Shown piece after piece: positions 36,243-50,800 of a stretch of DNA of 64,000 bases. Both the position numbers and the translations under genes were made by a program. The stretch lies in contig JBAMDO010000159.1 of NCBI GenBank assembly GCA_037074765.1, forward strand, positions 1 through 64,000. The letters run 5' to 3'. The notes beneath the pieces were generated by a model, which saw nothing but the letters and a program-made list of their open reading frames with translations, searched no databases and had not been told where the DNA came from. Each line of letters opens with the position of its first letter. Position 1 is the first letter of the stretch. The stretch comes from Mansonella perstans (Eukaryota > Nematoda > Chromadorea > Rhabditida > Onchocercidae).

Positions 36243-38733
36243 AATCGTTAATCAATCTCACAAACAATCGATGAAAGCGAGGTAAATAATAAAACCTTGA
36301 AACAACTGTTACTGAATAGAGGCTCTCAAAGTATCATATCTCTACTCTTATCAGCGGGTGAAATCTTTCATCTCTCAGTGCTACTTATTGGTATTTGAAA
36401 TGATTGAACGATAACACTTCGATCAAATAGATCATAAAAAATATCCATTAATTCAGTTATTTTTCATTTACCTCCCTTAGGTACATATCAGTATACCATC
36501 TTACCATCTCAAAAATCCATGGGTCTTTTTAATTCTTTCACACCAATTATTAGTTACTATAGAAATCAATTGCTCATTCATTAATCTTTTGTTGAGATGT
36601 AACTTAATCTAATTTAATTAAACCCTTTTATATTATAAATAGGTATATTACAATAAATTATTTCATCTTTAGATCTTAGGTCTTTAGATCTTCATAATTT
36701 ATATTATTACAAAACTGTTATTTAATTAATATTTACGCATGCAATACATTTTTACAATACGTTATTTATTATACATGTACGCATTAGTATATTAAATAAC
36801 ATACGTTGGATATTAATTGTGAAACCGTGATACTGTGGTCATGAAATATTAATTTTAAAATCAATTGAAATATTATCCTCATGCAGTACCTTCGAATATG
36901 AAACATAGTTGAAAGGAGAAAATATATACGTAAGCAGTACATCTTGAAATCTCTGAACAATGTCATGTCATACCTTCTACAATGTCACTCAAACGCTGTT
37001 ATCATTCCACCGTTCGTTTTATCCAATTGTTTATGCATTTCAAATCATATATTGTAAAACCCAAGAAAAAATCAGTAATTCTTTTTTGAGATTCTTAAGT
37101 ACCTTATGAATGAAACCTGAAGCAATGATGTTGTATGGATGAAACCTGAAACAATGATATCGTACATTTCTATTGAAATAATTCTAAACAAAAAGCATTT
37201 GAGTATAATTCATGATAACATGAAATTTATATCTTGGAACGATATCCTTAGTAATGATAATAACTTACAAAATTACAGGAAACCTTCTTCACAGGAAATC
37301 TTCATCTTCCTTCTCCAGCACAAAACAGTTGGTTAAAGACAGGAATGTCAGTAATAATGAAATGTTGTAAACAACTGTAATGATAATTGTTTTAATTTCA
37401 AATAAATGACAATAGTTCCAGAACACACACTGAAATAAAGATAACAGAAATAGAAAATCCATAACAAATTGGAAGCTTTTCTACATCTGACTATACAATT
37501 ACATTAAACAACAACAAAATGCATATTAAAATATGATACAAGCAATCATTGTGTTTACTTTACAGAGATATACACCAATTCAAGACTTCTATACAAGTAT
37601 ATATGCTCCTGAGTTGAAACTGCTTATAATTAATTACAACTTGATACATATTTCGTTCAAATTAAGAAACGAAAAGCAATCTTGTAAAATACAAGCGGTT
37701 TCTTTCATCTTTCAGGTCATGTGTATGCATATTATGAGAGCAACACATAGCAGAACATACTGCTATTACAGTAAAAGCAACAAGATAAAGTACAACTAAA
37801 ATTTCAAAAAAAAAGATAACTGAAGAATCATGTACTTGTGTTATATGCATTGACGAAAAAAAGGTACCAAAACTCAATTCGAGTAAGAGAGTTCCATAAG
37901 ATAATTTATATCATGATCACTATGAGCAGGCAGTTCTTCTAAGGCTTTTTTTTTAAAAGATAAGCAGCTTAAAAGCATTATTCACAACTAATAAGCAAAT
38001 AATACATTTGAACGAAATTTGAGAAATATGCAATGTTCCTAAGTGAAGGAAATAAAAAGGATATTTACAGCACTGATACTTCCCAAACCGATCCTTACAA
38101 AACTATTTTACAAAATTTCTGAAATATAACTATTGAAACCGGTCGAAAATAATGATAAAGGACTGAAAGTAAATTCAAAAAAAAAAAAAAAAAAAAAAAA
38201 AACATAAGATAGATTTTAAAAAAAATGAAAATAAAACCAAAATTAGGGTAAATAAAATAAAAGATAATATCGAAAAAAAAAGCTAAAAGAGTATAATAAC
38301 GGCGCAAAAAATAATCAAATAAAAAAAAAAGTGAAAAAAATTAAAAATAATAAGAAATAAAATAAATAAAAAACAAGAAGTAAAAAATTTTGAAGCAAAG
38401 CATGCTAGATGACTTCTATGTATTTAAATTTAATAAGCTTTTCATACAATAATCTTAAGCCCATGAAGCAAATTCACCTGCAAGTAGTATTTCAATTTCA
38501 AATTATTTGTTCATAAATTAAGTTGAAATCTCTTACTGTACTCATCCCGTCAAACTCAAAGTATAAAATGATTTATGGCTAAACATGCCAATGTACAAAA
38601 ATCAAAAGGACTGTGGGTCAAAAGAAACTTCATCATGACAAATTATATGGATATTTCGTTTTCAAAAAAGACTTTCAGATTCAGTTAAATTTACTTGCAG
38701 ATACTCTTAAACATATGTCTTTAAACGTACAAA
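36243..38733. other. Intergenic region upstream of DLGAP
   Basis: No gene supported. It separates the DLGAP start from the CHIC 3' end and should hold the DLGAP promoter. Contents: a two-copy tandem repeat (ATGAAACCTGAARCAATGATR) at about 37107-37165, a 26-base A homopolymer at 38177-38202, and A-rich sequence to 38400. Confidence 0.5.
38177..38202. repeat. A26 homopolymer
   Basis: Twenty-six consecutive A residues in a broader A-rich block. There is no flanking duplication or coding remnant to suggest a retrocopy. Confidence 0.9.
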
Positions 38734-38739
38734 TTTATT
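38734..38739 (-). terminator. AATAAA, probable CHIC polyadenylation signal
   Basis: It lies on the minus strand about 170 bases downstream of the CHIC-like stop codon. Confidence 0.4.
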
Positions 38740-38909
38740 TACAAAGGAAATATTGCTACATTCTTTCCAATATGAAAATTATTGCATGCTAATCAAAATG
38801 CTCACTGAAAAATTGTACTTCGTAACAAATACTTTATCTATTACGCAAAAATGTCTGAAAGTGTTTGATAGCATTTCTTATCTTCCCTGGAAAGACAAAT
38901 ATCTTGGTA

Positions 38910-40323
<1,414 letters not shown>

Positions 40324-41872
40324 CGTCCTTTTTGTATTTCCACTTCTTTTCAGCACCTGGATTGATACTTTCTGTCTAAAATTAGCATATAGCCAAACCA
40401 TTAATTCGATAACTTGTTGCTGATAGTGACAATGTAAGAACTCTGTTCTGATTTCGACTATGTTAACGATTATCGCAGCAATGATAATCCAGAGAGGAAT
40501 AAAAATAGTAATTAACTAATCTTATTTCCTAAAGGAAAAAATGCTTGTTGGGTTTGAAACAAGGATGACCGTAAATCTAATTGAAATGATACGACAATTT
40601 TTGGTGCATTCTCTTCATCAAACTATCATTACTTATTATTTCAATGTAGTATTCGGAATGACTGAACTATCGGTTAGAATAATAATGAGCAATTAAAAAG
40701 ATAATTCACTATAAAAGATTATAACACGCTCTTTTGTAACATGAAATTGAAAACTAAATCGAAGTTCAAAACCAATCAGAAAACTGAAGTGTATTTGGGT
40801 GAACCCGGAAAACATGGATGGGTTATAACTTGTACTAATTTCTATCGTAATTATTTAAATTATTCATAAAGGATGTAAAAAATGAACATTTCAAGCGCAG
40901 TTATGGTAAATATATGTGTAACACGTGACCACGTGACCTCTTCCCAACCCATATTCTTCCCAGCAATCTTGATATGGGCTGTCTGCCCACTGCTCTCATA
41001 TGAACCACTCCAACAAGCGATCCACTGTACGCCGCACAATGCAATTCCTAACATCCACTCCTTGTCATATCATTCAACCTTTTGCTTTTTCCACTTCATA
41101 AACTTTTTATTTGGTAAATTAATTCAGCCATTTAATTAGTCAATAATTAATAGATTGTCATGAAATCGCAGCCAGCACGTCATCAACATCAGCTACGTGA
41201 AAATTATGCGTCAAGATATAGATGATAATGACTATTTGCAACAATTAATTTCAAACGATTTATTTAAACAATACAAGTGATAGGTACATATTTCATTGGA
41301 AATTGTTAAAATGATAGCATTAGACTTTCAGAATTACATCTATGATATTGTCATCCTCTTTATCGCTGATATCAAGCAACCCTATTTTCCCAACAATAAT
41401 AATATTCTTATTCACAAACAGAAGAGAATTTGTAACGAACAAAGCTCTTGCTCTGAAGATTTTTTTGTACTTTTACATGAGAATTTATTACATAAAAACT
41501 AAGAAAAAAAATCAGAACTTATTTTTACTGCCAAAAACTATCAACAAGAGCTGTGTAAAAACAATACTGGCATTCCCATACATATCGCAAAATTTTACGT
41601 TTAAAAGTTCGTAAAAAATTTCCTTAAAGATATGATGATAAAACCAGTAAGGAATCTTTGGGTATTAAACAAAAACCAAAGTATACAAACAGTTATAAAA
41701 CTGCATATTATGTATGTTGAAAAACTGACTAAGCAGTACTATCATGACTGCTTAATTTCTCATGCATATAATCGATATAATCAAGACATTTGCAAAGACA
41801 CATACAGGAATCAAAAGCAGAAACTTTTCAATTTTTCAACAACAAAAGATCAACAGGATATGAATACAGTGA
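40324..41872. other. Intergenic region upstream of CHIC
   Basis: Contains the CHIC promoter side and the SPT6 3' end. A less AT-rich island at about 40910-41055 is open on both strands but shows no recognisable protein; it starts with two CACGTG boxes. Otherwise no gene is seen. Confidence 0.4.
40922..40935. promoter_or_regulatory. Paired CACGTG E-boxes
   Basis: Two CACGTG palindromes (40922-40927 and 40930-40935) two bases apart, within ACACGTGACCACGTGACC. Each is part of a TCACGTG/CACGTGAC context, like the binding sites of TFEB/HLH-30, MITF, USF and MXL-type bHLH factors. They lie about 600 bases upstream of the CHIC start codon. Confidence 0.45.
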
Positions 41873-44800
41873 TTAGCGAAGACGACCACTTCCATCAACG
41901 GTCCAAACCATTTCAACGATATACTGCAATTTTGAACTAAGAAAACTTGTGAAGTTCAAATAAACTGCGACTTTGCAAAGCATGTTCCATTTTTGCTGTC
42001 CAACTTTTCAGCAGAAGATATGAAGAGAAGACAGAATATAAAGAAGTATGTGAGTCTTGCATATATTTTACGGTAAAATAAAACTTACTTCCTGGTGGTG
42101 GTTCCCGATAATGCACTTTGAACCAAGATAAGACGGCTTCAAGACTTTGAAACAATTGCTGTCGAAAACGAAATCCTTCCGGTGTTACGGTCATATACTC
42201 ATGCCTTGCTTTATTGCGCGGCAAATATGACACAACAAATTTTCCAGGATAATCTTGCGATGGTGTTAATATATAGCTACAATTATAAAATAATCAAAAA
42301 AGAGGGTAAAGAAAAATAAAAGAATGCAAAAAGAAAAGTTAAATATCACCGAGAATCAACTGGAAATTTGAATAACAGATGCAATAACAAAAGGAAGGCT
42401 ATTTGACTAATAAAAAAGAAGGTTATATAAAATATTACGGTATTCGCTGTGGATTTCGCTTTTTTTCGTCGAAGAGATAACCCTCAATAGAATCTCGATC
42501 TTCGGCTCGTTTTCCATCCAAAAAATATTTGTGCGACAAAACATCACGAGCTGAAGCAGCCATAGGCTGTATGTGACGCGCAAGGATTTCATCTAAATCT
42601 TCGAATTCCTGAAGATGTTTCAACTTGTTAAGCGATGCGAAGCAGAGTTACACACTGTTAACAGATGTACAATGAAATTAAGAATTTAGTCAGAAAAAAA
42701 CAATAACATCTCAAATTCCAAATCTATTCAGTTCGAACTGCAAACAAGCATCACATCAGTTCAGTCATATTCATATATGGCCGAAAAACCTACTGAATGT
42801 AAGAACATACTTCTGCACCAATTAACAACGTTTTTCCAAGACTAAACTGGTGTTGCTTCCCTTCTTCTTTAATATCGATATGTTGATAAATACCATCAGC
42901 TACTTTCCACGTTACCGTTAAATGTGAAACTGATTTTGAACTGGGTCGAATGATAGCTTCACCCTAAGAAGAATTCCATTTTGATAAATAATTCAATTCA
43001 TCAAAACTTTAAAAATCAATTATAAGCATTCCAAACCCTCACTTGCTCAAATTTTTGAAGCATTCGTTCAGCATCTTTGAAGGTAACATTGTGAAATGAT
43101 GGATGTGATATAACTCTTTTCACAAAATATGTTACGATTTTCCTTTGCTCCTTCAATTTCTTATCCTTTTCGTCATCTTCCTGCAATCAATGGTCGAGCA
43201 TAGAAAAATGAAAAATTGATTACATTCCTTAACTGATACAATTTCTTTTGTTACTTGGCATTTCAGTTTGTCGAAGTAACGGTCAAACTCGCTATTCTGA
43301 GGTTGCAGGCCTCTCAAGTCAGATGATCGAGAAGAGCATGTCGCCGAAAATTTATCTGGATCCAGCTCCAATATTCGGCAATATATAGGTTGGTTGCGCT
43401 GCAAATTTCAAGCTTTCTCTAAGCCCTAAATCAAAACAATGAAAAGTAAATCACGAAATGCAACGAAAATAGGAAGAGATATAACGCCTTTCTGTTTTAA
43501 AAGCAACAAAACAATTACTTACCCTAACTCTCTCGCTTGGGTCCACAAAGGAATCTGGTCGATCTGATAAATATTTATTTGGAATGAAACCAGTTATACC
43601 ACTATCGAATCGTACTTTTACCCCAACTGGTTGACCAGGACAAGAATCAATGTGTTGCCACACCTTAATTTTCGTTAATATCCGTAAATACAGGAATCAA
43701 TATGCTGCCGCGCCTCAATTTTTCGTTGATATCCGTAAATAATTAAAAACCAAACATCCATTTTATCTCATTATTAAAAATTGGAAAGAAGAAACCAAAT
43801 TTATTACAGAGGAATCACCTCATTTGTGTTGTTGAAATCAGGCTTGTAACAATACTGGCATTTCCACTGACCCGTTCGCTCATCTCTAATGGGAGGTACC
43901 CGTTCTCGCTCTTCTGGATCTCTCGGTTTGCGATAAACTATATGCATTACTCGCCCCATGACTAGTTTTCCTGAAATCAGCCGAAAATCCATAAATTTTC
44001 TGAAAAAAGTCCTGCAAAAAATATTATTGAAACGGGAAATGCTAGTTTTCATGCTGCACTTACGCAGTACATATATTTCTTCGAAATTACAACAAACTAC
44101 AGCATATGTTTCAGTCCAGCCTAGATGATTAACAAAATCCGATAAATGCGAAATCAATTCTCCTAGTAAATAAGTTCAACAAGGATATAAAAATCAGTAG
44201 ACAACTCAATTTCCAAACTAACCTATGGAATCAGAAGTTTCCTTTGTCAACATCGTGAAAATTTTTTCAGCCGATGGACTTTCATAAGGAACGCGAAGAT
44301 CTTTGTATCGATGATTTAGCTCTGCTCGAATATCATACAATGTAATACTTTTGTTACCAAAACCTTGTCGGGCAAGCTCCTCCGCAAAAGCGTCTAGATC
44401 AAGATCCTAAAATCAAATATGCAATAGTGAAGTAAACCGGTTCAGCAATTAATTGTATGTCCAAACTTAATTATTATTATAATTCGAAAAATAAAATAAA
44501 TTATAACACCTTAAGTTTATCTGGATTCTGTAAAATTTCCTCCAATGCACTTGTAGGATCAGCAGCGTCATCGATTTCCAGAGCATCGACCGCCATTTTT
44601 CGAGCCCACTCATATGTTTCTGGATGCACTCGAGAACCATCTAACACCTAAATTCAAGCAAAATGAAAAGATTGCACGAAGATTGCCATAATCATTTTAA
44701 ATTAATAAACCTTTTGTATTAAGTCATATAAAGTTCTTCTAATTTCGGTCTCGTCCAAAAAAATTGTTAATTTCAGGCACAGTTCATGATTACCTCAACA

Positions 44801-47800
44801 TAAGCATCGGTTCTTTCAGACACTTTTGCGGTATCAATCTTGATAAAGCCTGCCGAATTCATAAATACCTACAAACAAATTTTCACCAATTAATTCATAA
44901 AATAACGGGACGAAAGTTTACTAAGTCAAGCTGAAAAAGTATTAGAAAGCTTTTTTAAAAAATTTCAATCAGCTTATAGAAATAAAGAATAAAACAAACC
45001 TTCGGTCCCATACGGCATAAAGTGACTAATTTTGTCCGACTTTCTAAAAGATTATCATTCTGTTTCAATATTTTCAGTAAATGCACCCCCTTCCTCGGCC
45101 CTAAGCCACAGACAAATTGCAATAAATATGAAGTGTGAGAGTATTCCAAACAGCGATTTACATCCACACCAACTTCATTCACTCTGTTTATGAATTCCAG
45201 TGACAATGCAAACAATAGTTCTTCCTATAATATGATCAAATCACTCGGTGTAAATATTATCTTAATTTCTGAAAAAGGATCGGACAGAAAACGCGCACAG
45301 GCTTTTCTTTACTTCTTTCCATATAAATGCATATAATCATAAAATCTACCTTGTTAATTTCATTTTGCAATGGATGGTATGAAACGCAAAGAATGTCATC
45401 GTCTGTATTACACAAGTGCGCATATTCGATCAATGGATCCAACAACAAACGGCCTAAGGAAATTGCTTGTCGCAGCATTGGTGGATAGTTAGGGAATTCC
45501 GTCTGCAAAATGCAGCAAAAAATTTTTAATGCTAAAAACTAAAACCTAATATTCTAATAATTGCACGTGAAATATTCTACCAAATTAACTGCAGAAAAAA
45601 AAAGCAGGCACTAAATTAAGAACAATTTTATACATACAAATTGTCCCAGCTATATTTTTTATCCCTATCAAATAACATGAATTTGAGGTGCTAAGTTTTC
45701 TATTACAGTTAAATAAGTTCAAGTGATCACTAAGAGCACTAAGAGACATAGGAATATTGAGATCAGGCAGTTTGAACTGCCCCATTATACAAACAAATCC
45801 TATAAACATTATTAAGCACCCACAATCGCCTGTTTGCTGTGCATATAAATTTTGGCTGCTTCATTATCTACAATTTCGACGCAAATTTCTTTTGCAATTC
45901 CAGAAATTTCGTGTAATAAAGACTCGATGTCTCGTCTAATGTAGTAAGCATCCATATTTTCACCGCACAATGCAATTACACGGGGGCGACGTTTTTCGAT
46001 GAATTTGCGCAAATAAATCATATCCTGACGCTAAAAAAAATAAGAAATGAACAATGATCAGGAAATATAGATGTCTACTCTACATTAAAGTGATGACAAT
46101 CTACATTTCGTTACAAATGATAGAAATCCATATTTTAACGTAGCTTAAAAAAAAAATAAAAAAAAAAATGTTTTAACGTAGCTTAAAAAAAAAATACTGC
46201 GTGAAACAAAGCTTTCAATGCTAAGCTTTCAAAGCTTTCAAAAGCTTTTTTCTGAAGCATTTCTTGAAACCTAGAAAGTCAGAAGACGATAACCTTCAAA
46301 TCTATTTCATCCGGTCTTTTAGAATTCAGACTTTTTGTAATATGAACTAGTCGAAGATGATCTAATACTTGGCCATCCTGATCGATAAGAGCGCAGAATG
46401 ATGCTTGATCTCTGAAAATGTTGATTTTCTTGGTTATAACTCCTATTCAAGGATTATCAGTTCAGAGACTTAACCATGTACTTCATTTTCACATGCCTTA
46501 AAACGCTAAATCTGAATGATGTTACCTTTCTTCAGGGTACGCAATACTTAGAACTCTTGTTCCACCAGCAAAACCACTCCCGAAATCATCATCATCATCA
46601 TTATGCACGTTATGATACGTTGCAGTTTTAATTCGATCATATAAATTCTGTGTGCTTTGCTGAAATTGATTCAATCGGCAAGAAACAGATTTATTAAAAC
46701 TTTTTCAGTTTCAAAATTAATATTTACGTTTGTCATGGCCCAATAAACCTTTATTCAAAAAATGATGCTAGAAACTTAATTACATAAATCTGAAGGACAT
46801 ACTTTTATTACGTAATCTTTCGCCTCCTGTAGAAGCCTTTCATGAGCTTCGCGCTCAAATACTGGTAAAAGAAAATTGTTAATGCAAATTGTTACAGCTT
46901 CTTCTCTGACCTTGTTCCACATATCAACAACACGAGAATATTCATCCCTGAAAAAAGAGACTACTTTCTTAAAATGAACAAAGAATGGAATAACAAAATT
47001 TACTGCCACTTCTGTCATTAAATTTATTACCACTTCTGCCGATTCAAAGTTCAAAAAAAATCAGGAACTCTTTCCTGCTGAAATATTTTTACCTATGGTA
47101 GGGTTGACCATGTAGAAATTCTTGAAGCATCGTCTTCTTAAATCTAACATCGTCTTCTGTGTCGCAATGCAGCTTTAAATTGAGTAAGCCACCAGCATGC
47201 GCCTAAAAGAAAATTAAGATTTAAATGATTTCATTTCGAAAACGGTGAAGATTATGAAAATAATCATACAGTTTTTGTAATCAGATAGTTTCTATAGAAA
47301 ATCTCATTAAAAAAGCTGAAAACTTCAAGAACAAAGAAGATCTACCTGTACGTACCACAGGTATTCATCATGCCGTAAAGCAGCGACTGGTTTGTTGAGT
47401 ATGTACCTAAATTATCGCAAATTTTATTGTGTTGAACATTGTGTGACCATGATTTATCCCCAAAGCTTATTACCCAACAAAATATAAAAAAGAAGCATAG
47501 AAATTCGTTACCTTCTGGGCCATAATTTGTGATTTTCGTCAATTTCCTCTCGGCCCTTTTTTGTTGGGTATACCGAAATCTTCAAACGTAACCTATATTG
47601 TGATCGCAGCATTTCACGTACTTTTGGTTCTCTACTTAGCTGCTTAGCAACAACATGAATAGCACCAGTTAACACAGCTTCTGGCGTAGGGAAACTTTGA
47701 CAGACATAATGTTCTGCAGCCTTCAATGGCTCTTCATCGTCCTGCACAATATCATGCCGTTTCCAGTCAAGATTTTCAGCAAACTGCAAAGGAGTCAAGC

Positions 47801-50800
47801 CAAAACGTGAAGCCATTCCAGATAGCCCATTCTGGATGCATAGCTGAAAATATGCAACAAATGAGAAACTAGCAGTCGTAAATCAGAAACTAAGTTTTTC
47901 ACTCACACAATTACATTCACTCTAGCTTACAATGTATGGAAAAAGGTATACAGTGAAACACACCATATACTTATCCGTTCTTGAAGCAGCACGAAAACGC
48001 ATTTCAGCAGCTTCACGTTCAGGATCGTCTTCACTCAAATTTTGAATTTTTTCCCAATCTATCATTTTCGGCACTTCCGGACCATAATATAATTGAAATT
48101 TCGTGGACACATCCATCAAGCCTTCTACCGTTTGCACTCCATGCACTCTATAATCCCAATATATATATATATATATATTCTATGTACATAACTTTGTTGT
48201 TATAATTTGTATCATATCCAGGCCTATGACATATCTATTGATTATTAACGATTTTCTGAATATGGGATATTTTGCTTATTATATGTTTGAAGTTCTTAAA
48301 AGTTTTTATAAGCCATTCCTTACTTTAACTTGTATGTGGAGTTTTGATTATAAGTTGGGTGTTATGTTAAATGCCACAGATTGTTACTATTTTTTTTTTT
48401 TTATAGCGGGATATGTTTGTAGCTGAATATATTATGTTCGAAATTAATTTGGCCTTTTTTGTTCGTGTTATACATTCTAATGGTGCTTCTATGTTTTTTT
48501 TGTTTATTTATTTACATATTTTTAAGGACTGTTTTAGTTTTTTTGTATTTATTATATATCTACTTTTTGATCTATTTTTTTTTGCATTTTGATTTCTCTC
48601 TTTCTCTGCCTCTCTCTACATATATATATATATATTTAACTTTATTGGAAAACATCCTTGTGATTTTTTTGTGACACATGCACATCCATAGCAAAAGATA
48701 AAAATCAGAAAAAAATGATTACTCATTCATATCCTGCTCAGTAACAATGCGCATCCCTGCCGCACTGTCATTCTCCATTTGATAATTTAACATCCGTTTC
48801 ATCAGTTCTAATAGACGTTTCTTTCTTTGTTGAAGGTGACACCACTAAAAATAGAAAACAGATAATTCTTTAGCTTTCAAATATAAGGAAGCAAAGCCAC
48901 TGAAAGTACCTTTTCATCCCATTGATAAACTTTCCATAAATCGTTGATTACCAAACATGATTCCACGTACTCCTTACGATAAAATGCTATGAATGGCACC
49001 TGGAAATACGATTTTAAGCAAAATCAAGTGCTGTAAATATCGCAGAAAAAAAAAATCACAAAAGAAAAGAATGGTGTTTGTTAGCAAGGCTGAAGACAAT
49101 GTGTCTACTCATAATGGCAAAAATATTTTCCATTCACCTCGAATAACTGGTTTCTGATGAATTTCAAAGCCTCTTTAATTTTGTCTGGTGCTTCTGCTAC
49201 AACTTTAGTTCGTTCATCAATGCGGAGATCCGGATTTGATAATACAGTGAGACAACTATCTTCCTAAAGTTGTGTTTTGCAGTTTATTTGTAACAAAATC
49301 TGTAGAAATATCGGGGTCACAATGGAGATAAAAAGGATATTTCATGAAAGATCAACAAAGCACTCTTCAATGAAATCCAAATCCAACAGTTTCTAAGAAT
49401 ACAGCAATGCATGAAAAATTAAAAGCTTCCAAAAAGTTATAAAAAGATAATAACACATCAAGTTCTTGATCACCATGAGAAATTACCGTCAAAAACAGAT
49501 TAATACCTGTTCCGACAAAGTTGCATTATCAAATGCATATTGGTAAATCCATTTGGCTTCGAATTCAAGCTCATGGTCATCAGCCTCAGTTACTGGGATT
49601 CGACGAAGCTGCAAGAATGTGCAGTCAAAAAATTAACTGTTCTCTCAACTATACTTTTCAACGTTATCAAAGTGAAAATAAACACATAAAAACAATTGAA
49701 ACAATATTAAACAACCTGGAAACGTTCAGGGCGATCATCCAGTTGTATACGTTTATCCATTGGAGCAAGCAATTTCTCTTCAAGCTCTGCAGGTTCAATT
49801 GTATCCATCAAAGTAGCCCTTTTCTCTTTCGGCTTCATTTTACGAGAACGTGATACATCCCCTCCTTCCAATTCTTCCTGCTCTTCATCTTCCGGATATT
49901 CGTCCTCATCTTCTCCAGGCTGCAATGAAAATTCATTCAAATGAAGCCGTGTGGAAATGCTAAAAAAACTGATGAATAAACAAACACCAACTTCTACATC
50001 TTCATCGTAAAATTCAGCAAAATTAAAGTCATCGACTCCGAATATCTCTCGCGCGTCATCAATAGCTTGTTCCGGCACATCTACGAAACGATAACGACGC
50101 TGTCGATGTTGAGGCTGTTGCCCATCATCCGTAACAATGAAGTCGTCTTCTGAAACAAGAACAATTAAAATATCACACAAGTACTAAATTTTTAAAATTG
50201 TCAGTGGTAGATGGGTGATTACCAGAATGCTCAGTTTCCGTGCCTGAACCCTCGACGCCATCATAGACACGTCGGTCCACCTCCCTGTAATCGCTGCGTT
50301 GATCATCATCACCAGCCAAATCATCCTTAAGAAATGATATGAGTTAACTTCAGAGAATAAGAAAGAAATTAAGCACATAATATTAAATAAACACTACATT
50401 CTGCTTTTTTTACTTCTATAACTTTTTTGGATTTATATCAGTTTGCTTAATAATTTTAACACTTGACAGAATCAACATTCTAAATAGATAAGAAATTAAG
50501 AAACCTTATCATAAAGATTACTCTTGCTACGTTCATGATCCTCTTCTTCATCACTTTCAATAACCACACGACCACCAGCGGGGCGCTGTTGTATGTCTAA
50601 ATTATCATTCAGTAAATCCAAGTCTTCATCGTCCAATTCAAGATCATCATCCTTTTCCATATCGCTTCTATCATCGTCCTAATAACCATGAAGCAATTTT
50701 AAACCACAATTTCAATTTCGGTACAAATCAAATGAATAGAGCAGTTTGTATAATCATGATTAATAGAAGTTAACCATTGCGAGACAACTCGATTCAGCAC

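Noticed and set aside
40860..41139. ORFs on both strands in a less AT-rich island near CHIC
   Set aside because: Neither protein resembles the SPT6 tail or any known family, and no acceptor links the island to SPT6 in phase; kept only as a regulatory candidate.
41632..41940. 102-codon plus-strand ORF
   Set aside because: No splice signals, no recognisable motif, and it overlaps the last SPT6 exon on the other strand.
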